Shown piece by piece: positions 17,163 to 24,242 of a stretch of DNA of 64,000 nt. Every line of letters begins with the position of its first letter. Within the stretch, counting starts at the first letter, position 1. The stretch spans positions 124,001 to 188,000 of the forward strand of contig JBDHWQ010000003.1 of NCBI GenBank assembly GCA_039810245.1. The letters are read 5' to 3'. A program made the position numbers and the translations under genes. The notes beneath the pieces are model-generated. The model saw only the letters and a program-made list of their open reading frames with translations. It was not told where the DNA came from and searched no databases. The DNA is from CALDSL01 sp039810245. Lineage in GTDB: Bacteria; Chloroflexota; Anaerolineae; Anaerolineales; Anaerolineaceae.

Positions 17163-18845
17163 TTACTCTACCCAAATATAATAGGTGCTTTTCCCCGCAC
17201 TTCTGGATTGAATTTGGGGATGTTTTTCGATCAACTTACGGAGCAAGCGGTACGCTTGATCCTCATTGATCTTACAAAGACTGGCAATATCTGCCCGAGA
17301 GATCCTTCCATGCTTATGGAGATGTTCCAATGACATTTGCTCCATTTGAGGAAGATCGAAACCTTTGGCCCGAACATATTCCGCGTGGGTCTTAAACCGC
17401 TGGTAGAGGGCGCTTGAGAGAATGTAAACCCTTCCTCGCTTTTCTCCACGACCTTCGATCAACCCGCGTTCGTGTAACCGCTCCAGCACAGCCCTTGCCT
17501 GACTTTCACCTTTCTGGATCAGCTTTGCCGTTCGGTCTAAATCGATCCGGCGCTCAAAGAATAAGAGATTTAGCACCAGCAGGTCATCAAGCTGTAAAAA
17601 TTTTCCAGCTTGATCCTGTTCGAATACAAAGGCGGCAAAATCCAAAGATGCTTCTCCGCCACGCAATACAACACGCACACCTTCCGGGTCGCTGCGCGAA
17701 TAATCCGGCGAAGGTCGGCCATATCGTAGCTGCCCCATAAAAATCTTGTCCACGCCGCGCCCGGTTTGTTCAACCAATCCAATCCTTCGGAATGCCTCCG
17801 CCAAACGTGGGTTGCGAGGTTTCGGCTCGTGGACAAGGATATTATCTGGCGTGATGCCGGCCGGTAGCCCACCGGGATTGGTGATAAGTAGGTGATCGAG
17901 GTACCACTGAATATATACCGCGCCAAGTCGGGAATAATCCCGGTGCAATAGCGCGTTATTCACAGCTTCTCGGAAACCAATCGCAGAGTAATCCGGGATT
18001 GGAAGACGGATCATGCCCACTAATGTCTCGCGCTCCTCATTCCGCGCGGCGAAACGGTTTTCGATATCCTGGATGACCTTGAGCAGGGGACCATCCAATA
18101 GGTCATTTACTTTTACATCCCCGACCGGGTCTAGCACCTGGAAATTCACCTGGTGAGTAGGAATAGCCTTGCGAAGGGCATTTGGCCTTCCCAGCAATAG
18201 GACGCCGGCGACATTCGGCACCAATCGCTTCCCATGCGTTTCGACCAACCGCAATGCCTGGGCCAACTCTTGATCGGAAAGTTCCAGTAGAGCACGATCG
18301 CCGCGCAAATTCGAAACCATCTGGCGCAGGCGCTCGAACTCCAATGGATCTAGATCGTCGAACGACAAATCTTCCATCTCTTGCGCGGAGAAGTCCAGCA
18401 GGCCCAAATCCGTGCGTCGAGAGCGCTGATCGCGGGGGTAGAAAGGCAGTGACTGGGGCTTCCCATCTGGGCCAATCACCCGTCTCAAGGCAGTGCCGGC
18501 CATGGTGGCGCAAGGTTCAGGATATGGATCTACCTGGATCGCGATCACTGGACCCGCATCCATAGAAATTACCTGCACCCGGGTATTGATATTGGGAACG
18601 GTATTGTTGAAGATCGCGGACTGTAATTTGATCGGGTCCGTTGCCCGCTCGTGCCTGGCCTGGCTACCGGTGACTTTTCCATTGTCTTCAACACCAATAA
18701 AAATCGTGCCGCCAGAGGCATTGGCCATGGCAACGACTTCTTCGTAGATTTCCCGGTCCGAAATCCGCCGGCGGTCGGACTTGAATTCGACCGTCAGGCT
18801 TTCGCCCTGGGAAACCATTTGTTTTAGCTGTTCATTTGATAGCAT
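17163..18845 (-). CDS. AlbA_2/Schlafen-type ATP-binding regulator
   Basis: The N-terminus is an AlbA_2 (Schlafen AlbA_2) domain: ESLTVEFKSDRR, then EEVVAMANASGGTIFIGVEDNGKVTG (about residues 16-62). The middle has the ATP-binding/C-terminal helicase-like module typical of these proteins: FREAVNNALLHRDY, YLDHLLITNPGGLP, GRGVDKIF. Two winged-helix segments follow, ending near ISRADIASLCKINEDQAYRLL. Such proteins are often called 'ATP-dependent DNA helicase-related' or putative transcriptional regulators, and AlbA_2 genes recur in defence islands; their biochemistry is poorly known. The ATG at 18845 has GGGAG 5 nt upstream and beats a GTG at 18851. It follows the small membrane protein gene by 40 bases and is the third gene of its operon. 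Confidence 0.85.
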   Translation of the reverse strand: MLSNEQLKQMVSQGESLTVEFKSDRRRISDREIYEEVVAMANASGGTIFIGVEDNGKVTGSQARHERATDPIKLQSAIFNNTVPNINTRVQVISMDAGPVIAIQVDPYPEPCATMAGTALRRVIGPDGKPQSLPFYPRDQRSRRTDLGLLDFSAQEMEDLSFDDLDPLEFERLRQMVSNLRGDRALLELSDQELAQALRLVETHGKRLVPNVAGVLLLGRPNALRKAIPTHQVNFQVLDPVGDVKVNDLLDGPLLKVIQDIENRFAARNEERETLVGMIRLPIPDYSAIGFREAVNNALLHRDYSRLGAVYIQWYLDHLLITNPGGLPAGITPDNILVHEPKPRNPRLAEAFRRIGLVEQTGRGVDKIFMGQLRYGRPSPDYSRSDPEGVRVVLRGGEASLDFAAFVFEQDQAGKFLQLDDLLVLNLLFFERRIDLDRTAKLIQKGESQARAVLERLHERGLIEGRGEKRGRVYILSSALYQRFKTHAEYVRAKGFDLPQMEQMSLEHLHKHGRISRADIASLCKINEDQAYRLLRKLIEKHPQIQSRSAGKSTYYIWVE

Positions 18846-18885
18846 GTTCACTCCCTGAAGCCAGGTGATACATCAAGTATATAGT

Positions 18886-19344
18886 TTATCCTGACGCCAG
18901 TACAGGCCGAAACCTGCACCCGGGATTTGACTTCCCAAGCATCGTCCAACTTAACCGTTCTACTACACTCCACCAAATATGTGGAACCTGATCAAAGGAA
19001 GCATTCTCAACTCCCTTTGGAATATCTGAATCAGGAGCTGTCACCCTTGCCAGGAAGCCGTCAGGGTGGATACCCACCTCCGTATAAACGGCAGAGTACA
19101 GAGGGCCTAAAGCAGCAAGCGACAAGAACATCCCCCAACCGCAGCGGGATGGCTTCACTTCCTTCGCGGCCTCAATTCGATCCCCCATGAACTGCCAGTA
19201 GGTCATGCCAGCCGGCACCTGGGATACCTGCATGGGCTGACTGCCTTTGTAAGCCATAAAGAGCAGGGGAACACAAATCACCAAAACCAAGGCGATCGAG
19301 ATGATCTTCCAAATCAATACAAAAACAATCCCTACGATTTTCAT
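18886..19344 (-). CDS. Small membrane-anchored protein, unknown function
   Basis: I do not recognise this 152-residue protein. A hydrophobic N-terminal segment (about residues 3-31) is followed by a mostly soluble part with one further moderately hydrophobic stretch near WGMFLSLAALGPLY (about residues 69-82). The rest contains MTYWQFMGDRIEAAKE and PHIWWSVVERLSW. Its ATG overlaps the stop of the ribbon-helix-helix gene in the sequence ATGA, so translation is coupled. It is followed closely by the AlbA_2 gene. A membrane partner beside a regulator and an ATPase-like protein is suggestive of a sensor or effector, but nothing in the sequence proves that. Confidence 0.65.
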   Translation of the reverse strand: MKIVGIVFVLIWKIISIALVLVICVPLLFMAYKGSQPMQVSQVPAGMTYWQFMGDRIEAAKEVKPSRCGWGMFLSLAALGPLYSAVYTEVGIHPDGFLARVTAPDSDIPKGVENASFDQVPHIWWSVVERLSWTMLGKSNPGCRFRPVLASG

Positions 19345-19574
19345 TTCTTTTCCTCGTTGTTATCTTCTATGTGATAGAGATCTTCCGGTTTGCCTCGATC
19401 ATGGATGAGCCGGCCAAAGCGTACTTCTTCCCGGTACATGCGATCCAGGGCGATTTCGACGACATCGCTTTCACTGCGTCCCATTTCGCCGGCTATTTCC
19501 TTCAATTGATATAGACTCTCCCGGCTGAGCCGAAAGGAATGTACCGGTTTGTTCGAAGAATTCGTTTTAGGCAT
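19341..19574 (-). CDS. Ribbon-helix-helix DNA-binding protein
   Basis: The 77-residue protein reads VHSFRLSRESLYQLKEIAGEM then GRSESDVVEIALDRMYREE. The first is a short beta strand and helix, the second the helix that follows the turn: the Arc/MetJ/CopG ribbon-helix-helix fold used by autoregulating antitoxins and plasmid repressors. An acidic tail, YHIEDNNEEKK, ends it. The ATG at 19574 is chosen; an ATG at 19589 is also possible. It heads an operon with the small membrane protein (4-base overlap) and the AlbA_2 protein. A promoter just upstream contains a direct repeat suited to RHH binding, so it probably represses its own operon. Confidence 0.78.
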   Translation of the reverse strand: MPKTNSSNKPVHSFRLSRESLYQLKEIAGEMGRSESDVVEIALDRMYREEVRFGRLIHDRGKPEDLYHIEDNNEEKK

Positions 19575-19604
19575 GAAATCCCATCCCATAAATCCATTTT
19601 TACT

Positions 19605-19633
19605 AATGTAATACTGTAGTAATACTTTGTCAA
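19605..19633 (-). promoter_or_regulatory. Sigma-70-type promoter with direct-repeat operator
   Basis: On the minus strand, TTGACA (19633-19628) and TACATT (19610-19605) are 17 bases apart. The heptamer GTATTAC occurs twice, starting 11 bases apart (plus-strand 19608-19614 and 19619-19625), inside the spacer and -10. An 11-base period on one face of the helix is typical of RHH operators. Transcription would begin near 19598, just before the RHH gene. Confidence 0.7.
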
Positions 19634-19805
19634 GAGTTATCTTGATTTTTCGACACCTGATCACAATGCTATAATGACATTGTAAATCAAATACCCAACC
19701 GGGCCGCATTTAACGCCAGCCATTCCTTATTCGAGAAAGCGCCCACCTGCAGCTCTGCAATTCGCAGCTGTGTGTGGCCGCTTTTTATTTTGTCACGAGG
19801 TCAAA

Positions 19806-20752
19806 TTGCGCGAATTCAACATCTCAAAACGGTCTTTGATCCTGGTCTTTCTGCTGATCGCCTGCGTAACTGCCGGTGTTTTGGGAATCCGGTATGCGGA
19901 TCAAATCATTCCGCGTCCTACTCCAACACCGCCAGCCGACGATACCCTGGCTTCAGCGGCAGTTGTCGCTGGCGTGAAAACCTTCTTCATGAGCTTTGGG
20001 AGCAAAATATGCAGCTGCGCCAATCCAAAGGGATTTCCCCAGCGACGAGGAATCGCCCAAAGCGTGACTATCTGTTGACCGGCGTGGGTAGATGTTGGGT
20101 CTGCATGGAACAAGCCGGCGCGCAGGCCAGTTTACGCGGATCGACAGGGAATACCGGAACGCAGTATTACCGTTGCGCGACGATCCACGATAAGGGAAAG
20201 AAAGGAGGGTTGCAAAGTGCGCCTTTGGAAATCGCCAACGAAGCAGGGGTTACAAGTAGTCAACCCAGTACATGGAACAAGCTAATCGAGAGCCATTCCT
20301 CCACATTGCGGGCAGATAAACTCGAAGCACAGATTCATGATTCAATCGCCAACCTGGTCATACCGCCAGCCTGGTACGAGATGATCATGGCCTATTTTCT
20401 GAGTAACCATGGCATGGAGGAGTTTGAGCGCGAGAACTACAACCTACGCCAGGAACTGAAGAGATTACAGGATATGTACACCAGCGGTTTCTTGACGCAA
20501 GCCCAATTCAAGGATCGGGCAACATCCATCACCAGCGAGCTGCAAAAAATGCAGCCTTCCGCAAAGGCGGAGGTGCGCGAGATTTTACCCTTCCTCAAAG
20601 ACTTCTCGTTGGCATGGGGAAAGATGACTTCAAGGGAACAGCGGACTTTGCTGAAAGTTATGGTTGAAGCAGTCTATTTTGATGAACAGGGAATGGTACG
20701 GCAGATGCTGGTAAATTCTCCCTTCGATAAACTCTTAGGTATTGCCGGATGA
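19806..20752 (+). pseudogene. Chimera: signal-anchor gene start joined to serine recombinase tail
   Basis: From a TTG at 19806 (GAGG upstream) the sequence encodes the beginning of an exported or anchored protein: a basic start, the membrane segment LILVFLLIACVTAGVLGI, then PRPTPTPPADDTLASAAVVA and VKTFF. Near 19,990 the frame changes to the inside of a large serine recombinase. That part has LWEQNMQLRQ, KRDYLLTGVGRCWVC with the start of the zinc ribbon and YYRC, then a coiled-coil region (FERENYNLRQELKRLQDMYTS, split by frame of the domain) and an intact C-terminus with stop at 20752. The resolvase catalytic domain is absent. Neither half can be functional; this is a deletion or recombination junction between two genes. 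Confidence 0.7.
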
Positions 20753-20758
20753 TTTCTA

Positions 20759-21172
20759 TTATTCAAAATACTTTTGCAGAAGCGTAATCACCGCGGTTGC
20801 CAGCTGCTTTCTGACACCAGGATCAGGAACCCGGCTCAGTGCCAGAGCAACATCAACAACTTCCGGGGGAAGGCGGTCCGCCTCTAATCCACGGACGTCG
20901 AACGCCTTTAGCGTTGGCCATCCAGCCAACGCTAAAAATTCATTTGGGTTCACGCCATAATGATCGGCCAATAAAATGCAGTTCACCATTGCCGGCCGCT
21001 GGCCTGACAATATTCGCCGGATCGCTTGATGATCCAAACCGGCGTTCATTCCCGCTTCACGGTAACTTTCATTGTGTTTTTCCATCAACGCGTTAAGCCG
21101 GGCGATAAACGGGCCAAGATCAAAGGGCTTGTTTTTCGCTTCTCGTTGTGCATGTGCGATCGGTTTATCCAT
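20759..21172 (-). CDS. XRE-family helix-turn-helix regulator
   Basis: The 137-residue protein has one Cro/C1-type helix-turn-helix at about residues 20-75 (FIARLNALMEKHNESYREAG, then LDHQAIRRILSGQRPAMVNCI, LADHYGVNPNEFLALAG). A helical tail of about 55 residues may form the dimer interface. AGGTG lies 7 nt before the ATG. It is divergent from the serine recombinase with 107 bases between them; in that gap a 7-bp inverted repeat (ACGGTTC/GAACCGT) is a plausible operator. The natural reading is a repressor of the recombinase or of the element that carries it. Confidence 0.85.
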   Translation of the reverse strand: MDKPIAHAQREAKNKPFDLGPFIARLNALMEKHNESYREAGMNAGLDHQAIRRILSGQRPAMVNCILLADHYGVNPNEFLALAGWPTLKAFDVRGLEADRLPPEVVDVALALSRVPDPGVRKQLATAVITLLQKYFE

Positions 21173-21217
21173 GATTTTTCACCTGGGCATTCGCGGCGTA
21201 TAAATATAGGTAGGTTG

Positions 21218-21247
21218 ACGGTTCGTATCGAGACAAAACAGAACCGT
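21218..21247. promoter_or_regulatory. Possible XRE operator in divergent intergenic region
   Basis: Inverted heptamers ACGGTTC (21218-21224) and GAACCGT (21241-21247), 23 bases centre to centre, lie between the XRE gene and the recombinase gene. TATTAT at 21258-21263 is a weak -10 candidate for the recombinase. Binding is inferred only. Confidence 0.35.
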
Positions 21248-21279
21248 GTCCCAATCCTATTATAGCATTCGGAGGAGTC

Positions 21280-22857
21280 ATGGAAAAACCAAAGTTAAAA
21301 GCAGTAGGGTATCGCCGCGTATCCATGCGAGAGCAAATCGATGGGCACAGCCTCGACGCACAGGAGAAAAATATCCGCGATTATGCCGCTTCTCAAGGTT
21401 GGGATTTGATTGAGATCTATACCGATGCCGGCATCTCAGCCAAAAAAGACAGCCACCGGCCCGATTTGGAACGCTTGATGCATGATGCGAAAGCCAAGAA
21501 GTTTGATGTGATCGTGGTGGATAAGATCGACCGGTTCTATCGCCACCTGGCAGGCTTGCTCACGGCTTTGGACGAGCTCCGGTCAATCGATATTTCCTTT
21601 GCTTCCGTCCAGGAACGCCTGGACTTTACCTCTCCATGGGGGAAGCTGATGCTCACGGTCTTGGGCATCCTCGCGGAAATCTATCTGGATAACCTCCGAC
21701 AGGAAACCCTAAAAGGGAAACACCAGAGAGCCAGGGAAGGTCTATGGAACGGTCTGCCACCCTACGGGTATTGCAAAGGATTATGTTCAGCCTGCGAAGA
21801 TCCGAATGGGAAAGGCTACTGCCCGGATTTTGGAAACCTAAATAAATCGGATGGCAAGCGCCTGGTATTGCATCCAGTGGATAGTGAGGTGGTCAAGCTG
21901 GTATTCGGCTGGTACTTGAGTGGAAAGCAATCGGATGCAAGCATTGCGGAAAAACTGAATTCCTACCACATGACCTTTCCGGATGGCTCTACCGTCAAGG
22001 TGCGCCAAAAGGGTCATCCTGGCGTATCGGTCGCTGGACCGTTCAAAAAGGATTTGATCCGCGATATGCTCAATCGGGTTTTTTATACTGGTAAGCTGCC
22101 TTACAAAGCATCCAGCGAGATCGGCGCTCGAAAAACAAAACGCAGCGAGTTGAATGAAATGACATTGTATGAGGGGAAACATCCTGCCCTGATCAGCGAG
22201 GAGGATTTCCAAAGGGTGCAGGAGATGCGGATGACGTTGGGCAGCAACTGGCGGGCTGAAAAGCCGACTGCGCAGCTGTATCCGTTAACTGGCATTTTGC
22301 GTTGCGGTTATTGCGGCAATGTGATGAGAGGCGTGTCGACTTCTGGACGCCGTTACTATCGGGATGCGTCGCGGATCGAGCGATCCACGAACTGCCAGCA
22401 AGATACGGTGAGGGCAGAGGTGGCTGAACGCCAGGTCGCGACTATTCTATTGGAAATGCTGAAAGATTGGACTGAGGATCAGGGCCTGGAGCGATCAAAA
22501 GCAATGGTAGCGGAAGCTGAGGCACGCTACGAACGTGCGAAAGAGCTGTATCTTATGGGGGAACTTGACCGCGATGAGTTCAGGAAAGAATCAGATCGAT
22601 ACGAGCATATCCAAAGTACCTTGTCTTATTCCAACCCCAATGCTATAATAACATTGGTCAGTTCTATCCGGCCTACGCTGGAAGATTGGGACCGCACCTT
22701 ACCAATCGAAAGAAAAAAGCTGCTCAGGATGGCAGTCCAAGCAGCTTTTCTCCGAGGCAACGTAATCGTGGCCGTTCAGCTAACCGATTCGTTTATGCCC
22801 CTAGTGACCCAAAAAAGTTGTAGTAGCGGGGAGGGCGGGATTCGAACCCGCGGCTGA
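21280..22857 (+). CDS. Large serine recombinase (site-specific integrase)
   Basis: The 525-residue protein is a complete large serine recombinase. The resolvase domain holds the nucleophile Ser15 in GYRRVSMREQ, followed by YTDAGISAKK, the arginine-rich VVDKIDRFYRH, and LGILAEIYLDNLRQETLKGK. A recombinase domain (LWNGLPPYGYCKG to about residue 330) follows, then a zinc beta-ribbon (LRCGYCGNVMRG ... NCQQDT) and a C-terminal coiled region. Such enzymes integrate and excise mobile elements at specific att sites. GGAGG lies 5 nt before the ATG. The last residues, GEGGIRTRG, are encoded by the 3' part of tRNA-Ser(GCU), so the reading frame is completed by tRNA sequence. It is divergent from an XRE regulator. 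Confidence 0.92.
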   Translation: MEKPKLKAVGYRRVSMREQIDGHSLDAQEKNIRDYAASQGWDLIEIYTDAGISAKKDSHRPDLERLMHDAKAKKFDVIVVDKIDRFYRHLAGLLTALDELRSIDISFASVQERLDFTSPWGKLMLTVLGILAEIYLDNLRQETLKGKHQRAREGLWNGLPPYGYCKGLCSACEDPNGKGYCPDFGNLNKSDGKRLVLHPVDSEVVKLVFGWYLSGKQSDASIAEKLNSYHMTFPDGSTVKVRQKGHPGVSVAGPFKKDLIRDMLNRVFYTGKLPYKASSEIGARKTKRSELNEMTLYEGKHPALISEEDFQRVQEMRMTLGSNWRAEKPTAQLYPLTGILRCGYCGNVMRGVSTSGRRYYRDASRIERSTNCQQDTVRAEVAERQVATILLEMLKDWTEDQGLERSKAMVAEAEARYERAKELYLMGELDRDEFRKESDRYEHIQSTLSYSNPNAIITLVSSIRPTLEDWDRTLPIERKKLLRMAVQAAFLRGNVIVAVQLTDSFMPLVTQKSCSSGEGGIRTRG

Positions 22858-22915
22858 GTTAATCCCCAGCACTCACTTAGCAGGCGAGCCCAATCGGCCA
22901 CTCTGGCACCTCCCC
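22827..22915 (-). tRNA. tRNA-Ser(GCU)
   Basis: The minus strand folds as a class II tRNA of 89 nt: acceptor GGGGAGG pairs with CCTCCCC, discriminator G, the T arm contains GGTTCGAATCC, and a long variable arm is present. The anticodon loop CTGCTAA gives GCU. CCA is not encoded. Its 3' end overlaps the last codons of the serine recombinase gene, suggesting it served as an integration site. Confidence 0.95.
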
Positions 22916-22932
22916 AGTATTCTATTCCGCAG

Positions 22933-23018
22933 CGGAGGAAGTGGGATTCGAACCCACGGTGGGGGTTGCCCACACCTGTTTTCAAGACAGGCGCCTTAAG
23001 CCGCTCGGCCATCCCTCC
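22933..23018 (-). tRNA. tRNA-Ser(UGA)
   Basis: An 86-nt class II tRNA on the minus strand: acceptor GGAGGGA pairs with TTCCTCC (one G-U), followed by discriminator G. The anticodon loop CTTGAAA gives UGA, with a long variable arm and T loop GGTTCGAATCC. CCA is not encoded. It lies 17 bases upstream of tRNA-Ser(GCU), so both are probably processed from one transcript. Confidence 0.95.
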
Positions 23019-23136
23019 TTAGGTCGGAAGGCAATCCTCCCATGCGGGCCGATTGTACCATGATTGCCCCTACCGGGCAAGGCGGCGCGCGTTTTTACCC
23101 CGCGCCACACTTGCTTCTTTGTTAGGTCTCCCACGG

Positions 23137-23166
23137 TTGACGCTGCCCCTGTTCGGATGGTATAGT
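23137..23166 (+). promoter_or_regulatory. Promoter of the response regulator, very short leader
   Basis: TTGACG (23137-23142) and TATAGT (23161-23166) are 18 bases apart, with an extended -10 TGG. Transcription should start near 23173, only about 4 bases before the ATG at 23177, leaving no room for a Shine-Dalgarno site. Confidence 0.65.
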
Positions 23167-23176
23167 CTCGTATATT

Positions 23177-23548
23177 ATGCCTGCCCGTATTCTCGTCATT
23201 GAAGACAACCTGGATAATTACGACCTGGTGCGCTTCCTGCTCGAACAGGAGGGCTATTCCGTGCTGGGCGCGTATGACGGCCGCCAGGGCCTGGAGATGG
23301 CGCGCGAGCTGCTGCCCGATATGGTGCTGCTCGATCTCTCGCTGCCCGAAATCAGCGGGTGGGAGCTGGCCGCCCAGCTCAAGGCCGACCCCGCCACCGC
23401 CGCCATTACCATCCTCGCCATCACCGGCCATACCCTGCCCGGCGACCGCCAGCGCGCGCTGGATGCCGGCTGCGACGGCTATATCTCCAAGCCACTGGAT
23501 ATTCCAGAGTTCCTGCAAACTGTGGCCGCGCACCTGGCGCAAAAATAA
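23177..23548 (+). CDS. Single-domain response regulator (CheY-like)
   Basis: The 123-residue protein is a lone receiver domain. The acidic pocket is formed by Glu9-Asp10, the phosphoacceptor is Asp53 in VLLDLSLP, the switch Thr83 lies in ILAITGH and the conserved Lys105 in YISKPLD. It lacks an output domain, so it must act by protein contact, as in CheY- or DivK-like relays; the DNYDLVRFLLEQEGY start is common in DivK-type regulators. No histidine kinase is adjacent. The promoter places the transcript start about 4 bases before the ATG, so translation is probably leaderless. It is convergent with the DUF3267 gene, 76 bases away. Confidence 0.93.
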   Translation: MPARILVIEDNLDNYDLVRFLLEQEGYSVLGAYDGRQGLEMARELLPDMVLLDLSLPEISGWELAAQLKADPATAAITILAITGHTLPGDRQRALDAGCDGYISKPLDIPEFLQTVAAHLAQK

Positions 23549-23624
23549 GGCCTGCCGCCCATCCTTCACACCCTTCGCTGTGCTGTGGGATGGCCTTTGC
23601 CTGCGTCCTTTGCGATCCGACCGG

Positions 23625-24242
23625 CTATGCCGCTTCGCTCTCCGTCTGGGGCGTGAACACCGTCACCGCGTCGCCATCGTCGCTGGCCAGCGTCTCGCGC
23701 GGCATGCTCAGCAGCCATGCCACCACCGCCATATCGCCCACCGCGCCGCTGGCGTTCATCACCATCAACCCCAGCAGTGGCGCCACCCAGTTCGCCGGCG
23801 CCACAGCCAGCAGTACCAGCCCCATCACACTGATCACCACCAGCGGGGCGATGCCCACCACCAGGTACTGGTTGCGCGGCAGGTACCAGCCCGGCGCAGA
23901 GGCATAGGCATAGCCCATGCCGAGCCCAAAGCGCGGCCGCGCGCGGGTGAACAGCCAGAAGAACAGCCCGTGGATGGCTTCGTGCACCACCACCATTACC
24001 ACCATCACCAGCACCAGCATCAGCAGCGCGCTGCCCGCGTTGAACCCGGCGGCGAACTGCTGCAACAGGTCGCTCACGGCCTGCGGGCGCACCAGGCTGG
24101 CCAGCCACGGGAACAGCAGCGCCGCCAGCACCAGCACCACCAGCCCCAGAAGGTTGAGCAGCAAAAACAGCCGCGGCTGCTGCGACAAATTCATCGCGCC
24201 GCGCTGGCGGTAGTGGGGTGGTAAAGAATGCGTGGCCTGCAT
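23625..24242 (-). CDS. DUF3267 membrane metalloprotease-like protein
   Basis: The 205-residue protein has about four membrane helices and the zinc-protease-like motif HEAIHGLFF (HExxH) at about residues 92-96, followed by a second conserved region NASGAVGDM. This is the DUF3267 pattern, related to site-2-protease-like intramembrane enzymes; catalysis has rarely been shown. The ATG at 24242 shares its A with the stop codon of the PP2C gene (TAATG), so translation is tightly coupled. It is the last gene of a leftward run with PP2C and FHA genes, which suggests a common signalling role. Confidence 0.8.
   Translation of the reverse strand: MQATHSLPPHYRQRGAMNLSQQPRLFLLLNLLGLVVLVLAALLFPWLASLVRPQAVSDLLQQFAAGFNAGSALLMLVLVMVVMVVVHEAIHGLFFWLFTRARPRFGLGMGYAYASAPGWYLPRNQYLVVGIAPLVVISVMGLVLLAVAPANWVAPLLGLMVMNASGAVGDMAVVAWLLSMPRETLASDDGDAVTVFTPQTESEAA

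Larger units (their letters stand above)
8850..22826. mobile_element. Putative genomic island ending at tRNA-Ser(GCU)
   Basis: From about 8.85 kb the DNA becomes visibly richer in A+T. Gene content changes to an IS element, gene fragments, a truncated Rhs-like protein, regulators and a serine recombinase, and ordinary GC-rich core genes resume after the tRNA-Ser pair. The right edge is sharp, at the 3' end of tRNA-Ser(GCU). The left edge is set only by composition. I looked for a copy of the tRNA 3' end near 8.8-9 kb and saw none, so a single clean integration event is not shown; the region may be a composite of several insertions. Confidence 0.45.

Noticed and set aside
19772..20752. 326-codon frame read as one protein
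   Set aside because: Its first 70 residues are the wrong frame of the signal-anchor fragment; only the part after about 19,988 is recombinase, so it is treated as a chimera.
8850..22857. Direct repeat of the tRNA-Ser 3' end at the left edge of the island
   Set aside because: I compared the tRNA 3' end with the sequence around 8.75-9.0 kb and saw no match, so att sites are not annotated.
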